From an uncultured Bacteroidia bacterium (GTDB lineage: Bacteria; Bacteroidota; Bacteroidia; Bacteroidales; F082), in NCBI GenBank assembly GCA_902769875.1, contig CACXQV010000004.1:1-64000 (forward strand): 64,000 bases of DNA, read 5' to 3'. The notes beneath the pieces are model-generated. The model was given only the letters and a program-made list of their open reading frames with translations. It was not told the DNA's origin and did not search any database. The position numbers and the translations under genes were made by a program. How positions within the stretch are numbered: position 1 is the stretch's first letter; every line of letters begins with the position of its first letter. This document shows positions 1-7,421 of this stretch, piece after piece.

Positions 1-198
1 AGCTTTGCCGACCCGAATGGCGGCGGCCTGTTCCAGCGCGGCGAGAGCACCGAGCAGGGTATGACACGTACCGACACGCCCATGCTTCCCACACACGGAG
101 AAACCACCAACCAAGACGCTCCAGTAGGCAGCGGCATCGCTGTGTTGCTCGGCCTTGGCGCGGCCTATCTTGTGGGCAAGAAGCGCAGGGAGGAATAA
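1..198 (+). CDS. C-terminal end of a membrane-anchored surface protein (partial)
   Basis: Only the last 65 codons are present; the gene starts outside the window. The visible tail has a polar Thr/Asn/Gly-rich stretch, then Pro-Val-Gly-Ser-Gly, a hydrophobic helix of about 16 residues (IAVLLGLGAAYLVG) and a basic end (KKRREE). This motif-helix-basic layout is the shape of a C-terminal membrane or sorting anchor and is often seen at the end of Bacteroidales surface proteins. It does not match the usual T9SS type A sorting domain found in the large proteins later in the window. The function of the missing N-terminal part cannot be judged. A strong terminator follows 22 bases after the stop, so this is the last gene of its transcript. 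Confidence 0.6.
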   Translation, partial: SFADPNGGGLFQRGESTEQGMTRTDTPMLPTHGETTNQDAPVGSGIAVLLGLGAAYLVGKKRREE

Positions 199-220
199 AC
201 GGGGTAAAGACACCCTATGG

Positions 221-255
221 AAGGAGGCATCAACAGATGGTGCCTCCTTTTTTTT
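221..255 (+). terminator. Rho-independent terminator
   Basis: A perfect 9-bp stem, AAGGAGGCA (221-229) with TGCCTCCTT (241-249), has an 11-nt loop and is followed by a run of T. It closes the transcript of the partial gene upstream. Confidence 0.85.
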
Positions 256-329
256 GCGCTTGGCGGGAGGGTTATGCCCCAAAAAATGCTGAATGGAAAC
301 GCGCTTGTTACGCTATGAAACTTTGTTTT

Positions 330-362
330 TTTGGGGTGTTATTGATTTTTTTCGTACTTTTG
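330..362 (+). promoter_or_regulatory. Bacteroidetes-type promoter
   Basis: A TACTTTTG box (355-362) matches the Bacteroidetes -7 consensus TAnnTTTG. A TTTG (330-333) lies 21 nt upstream, where a -33 element is expected. Its position rules out the in-frame start at 293 and supports the ATG at 383. Confidence 0.6.
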
Positions 363-382
363 CAGCCTCATTTTCGATTGAA

Positions 383-892
383 ATGGCAAAGCAACCACAT
401 AATAAGAAGCATAAGGATTGTACTCCGATGCAGCCGCAAGTCCAGAAAAGCAGCCTGAAACATGACATTTGGACTGCCATATTGACGATTTTGGGGCTTG
501 TCATTGTCTATGTCATACAGTTCATTCGCGCCGGTGGTTCAAGTGCTTTGAATGCTTACCTGTCATCGCAGGCCACGATTGCCACTTTTTATGTCAATGC
601 ACTTGCCATTCTTTCCATTACTTATGGCAAAGCTACCGCCAACTTTGATATCAACGGGAAGACCTATTTGCTTAGTATGTTTGGCTACTTGCTTGTGGCA
701 CATATCTTTGCGCAGGCTATACTTATGGTTTACCCAGAGATTAATCTTGGTGTCGGTTTTATGCGATCCAAATGGCTTTGCATTATTGGCAACATAGTAT
801 TCTTTGGCATTATTTTTGCCATTTCCTGTTCGAAAGGAACCTCTGACTATTCAAAAGAAACAATTAGCAAAACAATCAAGCGAAAAGCATAA
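383..892 (+). CDS. Hypothetical integral membrane protein
   Basis: A 169-residue protein of unrecognised family. After a polar, Lys/Gln-rich N-terminus there are about four hydrophobic segments (near residues 30-50, 65-85, 95-115 and 128-148) and a Lys/Ser-rich C-terminal tail, so it is probably a four-helix inner-membrane protein. The frame is open from 293, but a promoter at 330-362 makes the ATG at 383 the better start. The stop overlaps the ATG of the next gene by one base, so the two are translationally coupled and probably act together. No catalytic motif is visible. Confidence 0.7.
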   Translation: MAKQPHNKKHKDCTPMQPQVQKSSLKHDIWTAILTILGLVIVYVIQFIRAGGSSALNAYLSSQATIATFYVNALAILSITYGKATANFDINGKTYLLSMFGYLLVAHIFAQAILMVYPEINLGVGFMRSKWLCIIGNIVFFGIIFAISCSKGTSDYSKETISKTIKRKA

Positions 893-1404
893 TGATTACT
901 CTGATTACTTTTATATTGGCCACTCTGTTTTTCGGAGGTCGCATACTCTATCTTTTTCTTAGGAAAAGGAAAACCGTGAATCTGATGCTTGCCGAGGCAG
1001 GTCCTACAGCTGATGCCAAGGAAGAAGATTTTAGGACTCCCGTGCCAGTGCGTGTTGGTGACATGCAGATGGATTCGTCACTCGAATACTTTTTGGTCAA
1101 GAACAACTGCATGAATCCTCGCCACATTTATTCCGACGATGTCATTGGAGTCCAGCTGTTTGATGACGATTTCACCATTGCCGATGTCAAGCAAGGTGAT
1201 GTCTTGTTGATTTATCTTGACGATGACAGGTTTCATGGTCACAAAATTCGGGTTATGGATTACCCTGAAGGCAATGCTTTCCATACTTATTATTATATTG
1301 GAGGCAAGATTCAGAATTCCTCCGAACCTCATGCTTTTGACACCATCAGAGGCGTTGTCAGGGAAATCAATCATCCCTATACTAATAAAAGCATCCAATC
1401 TTAG
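892..1404 (+). CDS. Membrane-anchored protein with an S24/LexA-like fold candidate
   Basis: A 170-residue protein with an N-terminal membrane helix (about residues 2-24), a basic stop-transfer stretch (RKRK) and a cytoplasmic-type domain. The domain reads like the S24/LexA/signal-peptidase-like family: a Cys-Met-Asn-Pro segment at residues 73-76 sits where the family has Ser-Met-x-Pro, followed by a D-D-V-I strand, a G-D-V-L-L strand, a His-Lys-Ile-Arg segment with Lys118 where the general-base Lys is expected, and a closing G-V-V strand. If the alignment is right, the nucleophilic Ser is replaced by Cys. The assignment rests on pattern reading only. It is coupled to the four-helix protein upstream through a 1-nt overlap. 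No gene follows for 500 bases. Confidence 0.6.
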   Translation: MITLITFILATLFFGGRILYLFLRKRKTVNLMLAEAGPTADAKEEDFRTPVPVRVGDMQMDSSLEYFLVKNNCMNPRHIYSDDVIGVQLFDDDFTIADVKQGDVLLIYLDDDRFHGHKIRVMDYPEGNAFHTYYYIGGKIQNSSEPHAFDTIRGVVREINHPYTNKSIQS

Positions 1405-1435
1405 GATTCCCTAATTCGGGGTTTCGCATGTTGCG

Positions 1436-1748
1436 GCGCATCCCTATGGGATGCTTTTGTTCTATGGTTTCGCTTTTACCGAACGCGCATCCCTATGGGA
1501 TGCTTTTGTTCTATGGTTTCGTTTTTACCGAACGCACATCCCGATGGGATGCTTTTGTTCTATGGTTTCGCTTATACCTAACGCATATCCCGATGGGATG
1601 CTTTTGTTCCATGGTTTCGCTTTTACCTGATGCGCATCCCAATGGGATGCTTTTGTTCCATGGTTTCTCTTTTACCTGACGAGCATCCCTATGGGATGCT
1701 TTTGTTCCGTGGTTTCGATTTTAACTGACGCGCATCCCTATGGGATGC
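1436..1748 (+). repeat. Seven tandem 49-bp units with a palindromic core
   Basis: Seven units begin near 1438, 1487, 1536, 1585, 1634, 1683 and 1732, each 49 bp apart. Every unit has the imperfect palindrome GCATCCCTATGGGATGC (the middle base varies T/G/A), then a spacer that begins TTTTGTTC. The cores vary while keeping their pairing, as in REP/BIME-type DNA. Because 49 is not a multiple of three, the open frame seen here is not a repeat protein. Confidence 0.85.
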
Positions 1749-1904
1749 CATTCCAATGCGTCCGACTAATCCCTTAGGGATTTACTATCGGTAAAACAAA
1801 CAACACCAATCTTTTGCATCCATTCCAATGCGTCCGACTAATCCCTTAGGGATTTACTATCGGTAAAACAAACAACATCAATCTTTTGCATCCCGTAGGG
1901 ATGC
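1748..1904 (+). repeat. Two tandem 72-bp units plus a closing palindrome
   Basis: Two almost identical 72-bp units (1748-1819 and 1820-1891) each contain AATCCCTTAGGGATT, a 7-bp stem around one base. The array ends with GCATCCCGTAGGGATGC (1888-1904), a variant of the palindrome in the neighbouring 49-bp array, so the two arrays look like one composite element. It lies just after the 3' end of the leftward gtrA-like gene. Confidence 0.8.
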
Positions 1905-1920
1905 GCGAAGCCTGAATTCC

Positions 1921-2328
1921 TTAGGCAAAAGTAAACAGCAGGTTCCCGAAGAAATTCCACAGCGTTGACGCGCCCACGGCGAAGACCTTGCTGAGGTAGA
2001 AGTTCCATTTCAGTTTGCCGTTGAGGAGGTAGACCGTCAGCGTGTCGATGCCCAAGCCGACCAACGAAATGGCGAAATACTTGGCGTATTCCGTCCCGAT
2101 TTGCGGGTTGCTGCTTTCGAAGGTCCAAATGCGGTTGAGGATGTAGTTGGTGGTGGCGGCAACGACGAAGCCCAAAATGTTGCTCAGGTATTTGTTCCAC
2201 TTCAGCCATTCCTTGCAAACGTAGGTGACGCCGAAATTGACGAACACGCCCGAAAAGCCCACTACGCCAAATTTCACGAATTTCAGCAGAAATTCGCGGG
2301 TCAGTTCTATTTTTAGCAGGAATTTCAT
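1921..2328 (-). CDS. GtrA-like membrane protein
   Basis: A 135-residue protein with four hydrophobic helices and the pattern of the GtrA family: a K-F-x-x-V-G-x-x-G start to helix 1, a central N-Y-x-L-N-R-x-W-T-F segment between helices 2 and 3, and a closing N-F-x-x-N-x-x-F-x-F. GtrA proteins are thought to help move lipid-linked sugars across the inner membrane for cell-surface polysaccharides. The open frame extends to 2763, but a -7 box at 2344-2351 and the family length put the start at 2328. It is divergent from queA and not in an operon here. Confidence 0.85.
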   Translation of the reverse strand: MKFLLKIELTREFLLKFVKFGVVGFSGVFVNFGVTYVCKEWLKWNKYLSNILGFVVAATTNYILNRIWTFESSNPQIGTEYAKYFAISLVGLGIDTLTVYLLNGKLKWNFYLSKVFAVGASTLWNFFGNLLFTFA

Positions 2329-2343
2329 GGTTGAAAGATGGGG

Positions 2344-2351
2344 CAAAAATA
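2344..2351 (-). promoter_or_regulatory. -7 box for the GtrA-like gene
   Basis: On the minus strand this reads TATTTTTG, matching TAnnTTTG, 15 nt upstream of the ATG at 2328. No clear -33 element is seen. Confidence 0.5.
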
Positions 2352-2458
2352 GTTCTTTTTTGGTATCGCTTTGCGAGAAATCATTCAAAAATCGTCTTGG
2401 GAAGTGTTTAGGGAAGATTTTTGGAAGGTTTCTTGCCGTTAGGCAACCACAAAAACTG

Positions 2459-2466
2459 TACTTTTG
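2459..2466 (+). promoter_or_regulatory. -7 box for queA
   Basis: TACTTTTG matches the Bacteroidetes -7 consensus and ends 12-15 nt before the two candidate ATGs (2479 and 2482). It overlaps the upstream TTG at 2464, which therefore cannot be the start. The mRNA leader would be only about 8-12 nt. Confidence 0.6.
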
Positions 2467-2481
2467 CCGAAAATTTCGATG

Positions 2482-3699
2482 ATGAACGGAGTAAAAGACA
2501 TCAATATTGAAGCCTACGACTATCCCTTGCCCGATGAGCGCATCGCCAAATACCCTTTGCCAGAACGTGATGCCTCGAAACTTTTGGTGCTGAAAGACAA
2601 TGGGATAAGCGAATCGCAATTCAAGCATGTCGGCGATTTCCTGCCGAAAGAGGCCTTGTTGGTTTTCAATGAGACCAAAGTCATCCGGGCGAGGCTGCAA
2701 TTCCAAAAGGCCACCGGGTCTCGTATCGAGATATTCTGCTTGGAACCCGAAAAAGACTATCAAGTGGCGTTTTCAGCCGCCTCTCCGGTGCGTTGGAAAT
2801 GCTTGGTCGGCAATTCGAAACGTTGGAAAGAAGGTGCGCTTTCGAAGGAGTTGGATGTGGGTGGTGTAAAAGTGGCTTTGGGCGCAGAACGTATCTCCCA
2901 AAACGACCAATACGCCGAAATCGAGTTTTCGTGGAAGCCTGAAAACCTGTCGTTTGCCTCGGTGCTTGAGGCCGCTGGCGAGATTCCGTTGCCGCCTTAT
3001 CTCCACCGCGATGCCGAGCCCGACGACCGCGACCGTTACCAGACCGTCTTTGCCCGCTACGACGGCTCCGTGGCGGCGCCCACGGCGGGTTTGCATTTCA
3101 CCCAGCCGCTCATTGCGTCGTTGCGCGAACAAGGCTTTGCTTTCGATGAAGTGACGCTGCATGTCGGAGCTGGCACTTTCAGGCCGGTTTCAACCGAGAC
3201 CATCGGCGAACACGCCATGCATTCCGAAACGATAATCGTCCGCAAGTCGTTGATTCAGAATTTAGTTGCTCGGTTTGGGAAGCCCATCATCCCCGTCGGG
3301 ACCACCAGCACGCGCACGTTGGAAAGCCTCTATTGGATAGGCGTGATGCTGAACGAACAGGGGATGGACCTGCGCCCGCTGCATGTCGACCAATGGTTCC
3401 CATACGATGAACACGCGCCGCTTTCGTCGCCTGAAGCCTTGAAACTCATTCTCGATTATTTGGAAAAACATAACCTGATCCGCCTCGAAGCCAGCACCGC
3501 CCTGATGATTGCGCCATCGTATAAAATGCGCATTATCACTGGGTTGATCACTAATTTCCACCAGCCGAAGAGTACCTTGTTGCTTTTGGTTTCGGCCCTT
3601 GTCGGCGACCGTTGGAAGGATTGCTACCATTTCGCGTTGGAACACGATTTCCGTTTTTTGAGCTACGGCGACAGCTGCCTTTTTTTGCCAAAAAATTGA
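2482..3699 (+). CDS. queA: S-adenosylmethionine:tRNA ribosyltransferase-isomerase, QueA family
   Basis: About 405 residues. QueA transfers and isomerises the ribosyl part of SAM onto 7-aminomethyl-deazaguanine in tRNA to make epoxyqueuosine. Family motifs are clear: F-N-E-T-K-V-I-R-A-R near residue 65, Y-Q-T-V-F-A-R followed by G-S-V-A-A-P-T-A-G-L-H-F (ending near residue 206), T-L-H-V-G-A-G-T-F, and T-N-F-H-x-P-K-S-T (about 357-365). It is longer than the ~350-residue E. coli enzyme; Bacteroidetes commonly have a ~400-residue variant, so this may be a paralogue rather than the sole QueA. The start is ATG 2482, with ATG 2479 as the alternative. No other queuosine gene is in the window. Confidence 0.9.
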   Translation: MNGVKDINIEAYDYPLPDERIAKYPLPERDASKLLVLKDNGISESQFKHVGDFLPKEALLVFNETKVIRARLQFQKATGSRIEIFCLEPEKDYQVAFSAASPVRWKCLVGNSKRWKEGALSKELDVGGVKVALGAERISQNDQYAEIEFSWKPENLSFASVLEAAGEIPLPPYLHRDAEPDDRDRYQTVFARYDGSVAAPTAGLHFTQPLIASLREQGFAFDEVTLHVGAGTFRPVSTETIGEHAMHSETIIVRKSLIQNLVARFGKPIIPVGTTSTRTLESLYWIGVMLNEQGMDLRPLHVDQWFPYDEHAPLSSPEALKLILDYLEKHNLIRLEASTALMIAPSYKMRIITGLITNFHQPKSTLLLLVSALVGDRWKDCYHFALEHDFRFLSYGDSCLFLPKN

Positions 3700-3783
3700 A
3701 TAATTGGACAATAAAACACTTTTTGGTACGTTTTTTGATAAATTCATAACCGTATTATTCATCTAAAACCAAACTGTTCAAAC

Positions 3784-4191
3784 ATGAGAAAGTCATTTTT
3801 ATTCGGTGTTCTGGCGTTTTTCGCCGTGAGCGCTATGAGCGTCCAAAGCGTTGAGGCTCAAAACCCTGTGAAGAAAGCCACTACTGAGAAGAAAGTGGAA
3901 AAGAAATCGGAGAAGGCCGTTACAGCCGATTCGAAAGAGATGAAGAAAGGCGACTGCTGCGCCGAGAAGAAAGCCACTTGCGACAAGAAAGCTGGCGGCG
4001 AGTGCTGCGAAAGCAAGAAAGTGGCCGCCGACCAGAAGAAAGCCGATTGCTGCGAAGGCAAAAAGGCTGCCGACGGCAAGCAGATGAAGGCCGACTGCAA
4101 GAAAGATTGCAAGCACGGCGACAAGAAATGCGACGCCAAGAAGGCTGACGTCAAGAAGGCGGAAGCGAAGGAAAACGCAAGCGACAAATAA
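3784..4191 (+). CDS. Secreted lysine- and cysteine-rich protein
   Basis: A 135-residue protein with a signal peptide (about residues 1-25, ending S-V-E-A-Q) followed by a low-complexity chain made mostly of Lys, Ala, Asp and Glu. It carries ten Cys, of which three pairs are Cys-Cys (in D-C-C, E-C-C and D-C-C) and the rest are single Cys beside Lys or Asp. No fold or family is recognised. The Cys-Cys pairs in a highly charged chain suggest metal binding in the periplasm or at the cell surface, but that is inference from composition. It stands alone, with an 84-bp gap after queA and a strong terminator behind it. Confidence 0.75.
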   Translation: MRKSFLFGVLAFFAVSAMSVQSVEAQNPVKKATTEKKVEKKSEKAVTADSKEMKKGDCCAEKKATCDKKAGGECCESKKVAADQKKADCCEGKKAADGKQMKADCKKDCKHGDKKCDAKKADVKKAEAKENASDK

Positions 4192-4214
4192 ACTTGCAAC
4201 CGCTTGACAAACAG

Positions 4215-4253
4215 CAAGGAGGCTTCCCACAGCGGGAGGCCTCCTTGTTTTTT
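4215..4253 (+). terminator. Rho-independent terminator
   Basis: A 14-bp stem (4215-4228 with 4234-4247, one G-T pair) with a 5-nt loop is followed by a T run. It ends the Cys/Lys-rich gene and may also help stop the convergent polyprenyl synthase gene. Confidence 0.85.
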
Positions 4254-4268
4254 GTGTGGCGACAAAAC

Positions 4269-5240
4269 CTATTTTTTCCGCCCCGAAAGCAGTTCGGCGT
4301 AGGTTTTTAGGTGGATTTTACGCTCATTGGGCAAGTCGATGGCATCGAGTTCGGCCAAGGCCTTGCGGTCGTAGTCGAGCATGACCTGTTCGGAGGCTTC
4401 TTTCACTTTCAAACGGTCGTAAATGGCCTGCACTTCTTCAATCTTTTCTTCCTCGTCGTGGTCCATGCGGAGGGTGAAAAGGTGTTCAAGGCGTTTGCGG
4501 TCGTTTTCGGAAGTCAATTCCAAGGCTTTCAGGTAAAGGTAAGTCTTCTTGTTGTCGGCAATGTCGCCACCATGACGCTTGCCGAAAGTGGCCACGTCGC
4601 TGTAAAGGTCGAGGATGTCGTCTTGCAATTGGAAGCTCATCCCGATATTGATGCCGAAATTGTAAAGATGCTGGATGTCAGATTGTTTCGCGCCTGCAAC
4701 GGTGGCACCCATCTGTAAGGCCGTGGCCAAAAGCACCGCCGTTTTCAGCCGGATCATCTCCAAATAATCCTCAATGCTGACCTCTTTTTGGGTCTCGAAG
4801 TTGAGGTCCATCTGCTGGCCTTCGCAAATCTCGATGGCCACACGGCCCAATTGTTGCGCAAGTTCGGCACCCTTTTGTGGCTTCAGCGCAAACTGGAAAG
4901 CCATCGCCAACATGGCGTCGCCCGAGAGGATGGCGATGTCGGAGTTCCATTTTTGGTAAACGGTCGGCATGCCACGGCGCATGGGAGCCTTGTCCATGAT
5001 GTCATCGTGGATGAGGGTGAAGTTGTGGAAGGTTTCCAAGGCCAAGGCGGGCCAAAGGGCTTGCTGCTCGTCACCGCCAAACATCTCGTTGGCCAAGAGG
5101 CAGAGCATGGGGCGGAGGCGTTTGCCGCTTTGCAAGATGGTGTAGCCAATGGGTTCGTATAACTCGGTCGGCTGACCGTTGAAATCGCGTTGCGCCATGA
5201 AATCGGCGAAATCTTGTTGCAGTTGCTTGATTTTTTCCAT
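4269..5240 (-). CDS. Polyprenyl (geranylgeranyl/farnesyl-type) diphosphate synthase
   Basis: 323 residues of the trans-isoprenyl diphosphate synthase family, which joins isopentenyl diphosphate units onto an allylic diphosphate in the cytoplasm to feed quinone or undecaprenyl synthesis. The first Asp-rich motif is D-D-I-M-D (residues 79-83) followed by R-R-G; the second is D-D-I-L-D (207-211), preceded by F-Q-L-Q. The start is ATG 5240; the frame runs to a GTG at 5264, but that lies inside the -7 box. Chain length cannot be fixed by eye; the residues before the first motif (T-L-I-H) do not give a clear answer. It is monocistronic and converges on the terminator at 4215-4253. Confidence 0.9.
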   Translation of the reverse strand: MEKIKQLQQDFADFMAQRDFNGQPTELYEPIGYTILQSGKRLRPMLCLLANEMFGGDEQQALWPALALETFHNFTLIHDDIMDKAPMRRGMPTVYQKWNSDIAILSGDAMLAMAFQFALKPQKGAELAQQLGRVAIEICEGQQMDLNFETQKEVSIEDYLEMIRLKTAVLLATALQMGATVAGAKQSDIQHLYNFGINIGMSFQLQDDILDLYSDVATFGKRHGGDIADNKKTYLYLKALELTSENDRKRLEHLFTLRMDHDEEEKIEEVQAIYDRLKVKEASEQVMLDYDRKALAELDAIDLPNERKIHLKTYAELLSGRKK

Positions 5241-5261
5241 CGTAGTTCGGTTTTGTGCCCA

Positions 5262-5292
5262 CAAAAGTAAAGATTTTCGTCCAATCGCACAA
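5262..5292 (-). promoter_or_regulatory. Promoter of the polyprenyl synthase gene
   Basis: On the minus strand a TACTTTTG box (5269-5262) lies 20 nt downstream of a TTG (5292-5290), matching the -33/-7 layout of Bacteroidetes promoters. The leader is about 20 nt. Confidence 0.6.
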
Positions 5293-5415
5293 TTTTGGAG
5301 CGAAATTTGTAGTTTTTATTTTGTTGACACGAGACTTCGGGTCGACGAGACTTCAGGTCGTGCCGCGAAGTCACGAAGTCATGTGTTCCGAAATCAAATG
5401 ACAAAAAGAAAACCT

Positions 5416-6486
5416 ATGAAATACCTCCGACTGATTCCCGCATTGTTGCTCGGCGCGATGCTGACGGCCTGCAACACGACCAAGAAACTCTATGAAGCCC
5501 AAGAGTATGACCAAGTGATTCAACGACTTGCGCCTGACATTTGTGATGGCGATATGAACGCCAAACATATTAATATGGTGGCGGCATCGTACCACAAGGC
5601 CAACCAAGCCGACCACGAGCGCATACAAGCCCTGAAAGCCACTGGCCAACCCGATGTGTGGCCCGAAATCTACCAACGCTATTGCAACATGAAAGGCCGC
5701 AACGATGCCCTGAAATGTTTCCCGACCAAGGTGAAAAAGGGTATGAATTATGTGAAACTCGACCTTGACGAGGATATGACCGTTGCCCGTAATCATGCCG
5801 AGGCTTTCTTGGTGGCGAAAATCGACCAATTACTTGCCACAGGGACGAAAGAAAATGGGCAAGAAGCAATGAAATATGTTGTGCAATTCGCGAGGACAAA
5901 TAAGGATAATCCAAATATTTCGAGGTTCGTCAAGAGGTCATCGCTTTGTATGGGTGATGCCGTGTTCATCGGCTTTGGCAATGCAAGCGATTTCACTTTG
6001 CCACAGGAATTTAAGGCGAATGTGCTCGCTTTTGATGCAGGTGAACTGCCGACCTATAATACTTTTCTTACCGAATGGGATCGAAAACTTTTTATCATGT
6101 ATTCAGTTGATGCTGTGGTGGATGAGGTGAAAATATCCCCAGTCCGACTTGATGAGGTGACCTTTAATGAAACCAATAACGGAAAAACCGTTGATGTGAC
6201 AGATCACTCTCAGAACAAGAGTGTTACAGTAAAGGGGCATATTGTCATGGATTGTGCGAGTTGCAGCCTTAGGAATGAAGACGAGCCAATGTATTTGGTA
6301 CCCTTCGAGGTGAAATCCACCTTCAAGAACGACTACACTACCATCCGTGGCGACCGCGAGGCCTGCTCTGCGGAAACCTTGAGCCGCTTGAACACCAAGC
6401 CTGTGCCCGTCCCAACGGACGAGAGCATGTTGATGGATGCTGCTCGGAAACTGAATGATTTGATTGCGGCGGAGCTGAAGAAATAA
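5416..6486 (+). CDS. Lipoprotein of unknown function
   Basis: A 356-residue protein with a lipoprotein signal: a basic start, a hydrophobic core and the lipobox L-T-A-C (Cys at about residue 19). The mature N-terminal ~100 residues (E-A-Q-E-Y-D-Q-V-I-Q and following) read like TPR-type helices; the remainder looks beta-rich and has several Cys, including C-A-S-C near the C-terminal third. No family is recognised. An upstream in-frame ATG at 5398 is the alternative start. Just upstream, 5330-5360 holds a direct repeat (CGAGACTTC followed by GGTCG, twice). The gene ends directly at the first REP-like unit, with only the stop codon between. Confidence 0.75.
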   Translation: MKYLRLIPALLLGAMLTACNTTKKLYEAQEYDQVIQRLAPDICDGDMNAKHINMVAASYHKANQADHERIQALKATGQPDVWPEIYQRYCNMKGRNDALKCFPTKVKKGMNYVKLDLDEDMTVARNHAEAFLVAKIDQLLATGTKENGQEAMKYVVQFARTNKDNPNISRFVKRSSLCMGDAVFIGFGNASDFTLPQEFKANVLAFDAGELPTYNTFLTEWDRKLFIMYSVDAVVDEVKISPVRLDEVTFNETNNGKTVDVTDHSQNKSVTVKGHIVMDCASCSLRNEDEPMYLVPFEVKSTFKNDYTTIRGDREACSAETLSRLNTKPVPVPTDESMLMDAARKLNDLIAAELKK

Positions 6487-6745
6487 CGGAACCCCAAAGG
6501 GGTGACAGCATCATAGGCAGGCGGTGTAAACCCCTGCCGATGAAAAACCACGACGCAAAACGGAACCCCGAAGGGGTGACAGCATCGTAGGCAGGCGGTG
6601 TAAACCCCTGCCGATGAAAAACCACGACGCAAAACGGAACTCCCAAAGGGGTGACAGCGTTTTAGGCAGGTGGTGTAAACCCCCTGACGATAATTATAAT
6701 GCGGTGTAACCCCCTGCCGGTAATGCGGTGTAAACCCCTGCCGAA
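6487..6745 (+). repeat. Left REP-like array (three 74-bp units plus fragments)
   Basis: Units start at 6487, 6561 and 6635, 74 bp apart, with two partial units (about 6700 and 6724). Each has a small hairpin, CCCC-GAA-GGGG, then a larger one whose arms are GGCAGG and CCTGCC around GTGTAAAC. The same element appears in reverse orientation on the other side of the transposase gene. Confidence 0.85.
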
Positions 6746-6748
6746 AAA

Positions 6749-7204
6749 TCAATCCCCAAACGCATACCGTTCATCATATTTCACATGGTATGCATCCAAG
6801 AATTGTTTGTATTCATCGACGAATGACTGGTCGCGATGGCGTGCCTTTTGGTTTTTGATGTATTTGGCCGTTTTGTCCAACACCGATGCACTGACACTGA
6901 ATGCGCCATAGCCTTCCTGCCACATAAACGGTTCATAATACCCATCCAATGTTTTGATCCATTTGCTGCTGTTGGATTTGATGGTGCGGACAAAGTCTGC
7001 CAGGCTCATTGTTTTGGGCATGGATGCCAATATGTGGATGTGGTCGGGACGACCGCCTACTTGGATGGAAACCCCGTTGATGTTTCGGATGATACCGCCA
7101 ATATAATCGAAAACACGCGACAAATCCTCTTCTCGCATTGTGATGCTGGTGCTTTTCGTGTGGAACACGAGGTGCATGTATTGTTGGACTAATGTGCTGG
7201 CCAT
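6749..7204 (-). CDS. IS200/RAYT-type single-strand transposase (HUH, Y1)
   Basis: 151 residues of the Y1 transposase family (IS200 TnpA and REP-associated tyrosine transposases), which cut and join single-stranded DNA at hairpins. The HUH pair is visible in G-G-R-P-D-H-I-H-I-L near residue 50, and the candidate catalytic Tyr sits in K-Y-I-K-N-Q (about residue 115) after W-Q-E-G-Y-G-A-F-S. The length is normal and the frame is intact. It has no accessory tnpB and is flanked on both sides by arrays of hairpin repeats in opposite orientation. That is the arrangement of a RAYT with its REPs rather than a simple IS200, although the protein itself reads closer to IS200 TnpA. Both readings are possible. 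Confidence 0.85.
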   Translation of the reverse strand: MASTLVQQYMHLVFHTKSTSITMREEDLSRVFDYIGGIIRNINGVSIQVGGRPDHIHILASMPKTMSLADFVRTIKSNSSKWIKTLDGYYEPFMWQEGYGAFSVSASVLDKTAKYIKNQKARHRDQSFVDEYKQFLDAYHVKYDERYAFGD

Positions 7205-7229
7205 GTTGTTGCGTTTTGGTTTGACGAAT

Positions 7230-7421
7230 GGCAGAGGTTTACACCGTCTGCCTATGGGCTGTCGTCCCTTCGGGACTGTGTCGCCGTTGTTTTGTTGGTT
7301 GGCAGGGTTTTACACCGTCTGCCTATTGGCTGTCGTCCCTTCGGGACTGTGTCGCCGTTTTATGTTGGTTGGCAGAGGTTTACACTGTCTGCCTATTGGC
7401 TGTCGTCCCTTCGGGACTCCG
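7230..7421 (-). repeat. Right REP-like array (three 70-71-bp units), inverted relative to the left array
   Basis: Units start at 7230, 7301 and 7371. Read on the minus strand they match the left array unit for unit: a small hairpin GTCCC-GAA-GGGAC and a larger one with arms GGCAGA and TCTGCC around GTGTAAAC. Both stems differ from the left array by paired changes, so pairing is kept. The last unit overlaps the 3' end of the DUF4296 gene. Confidence 0.85.

Noticed and set aside
1428..1679. Open frame through the 49-bp repeats
   Set aside because: The unit length is not a multiple of three, so the frame is an accident of the repeat.
1921..2763. GtrA-like protein starting at 2763
   Set aside because: The extra N-terminal part is opposite queA and crosses the queA promoter; the family length and -7 box place the start at 2328.
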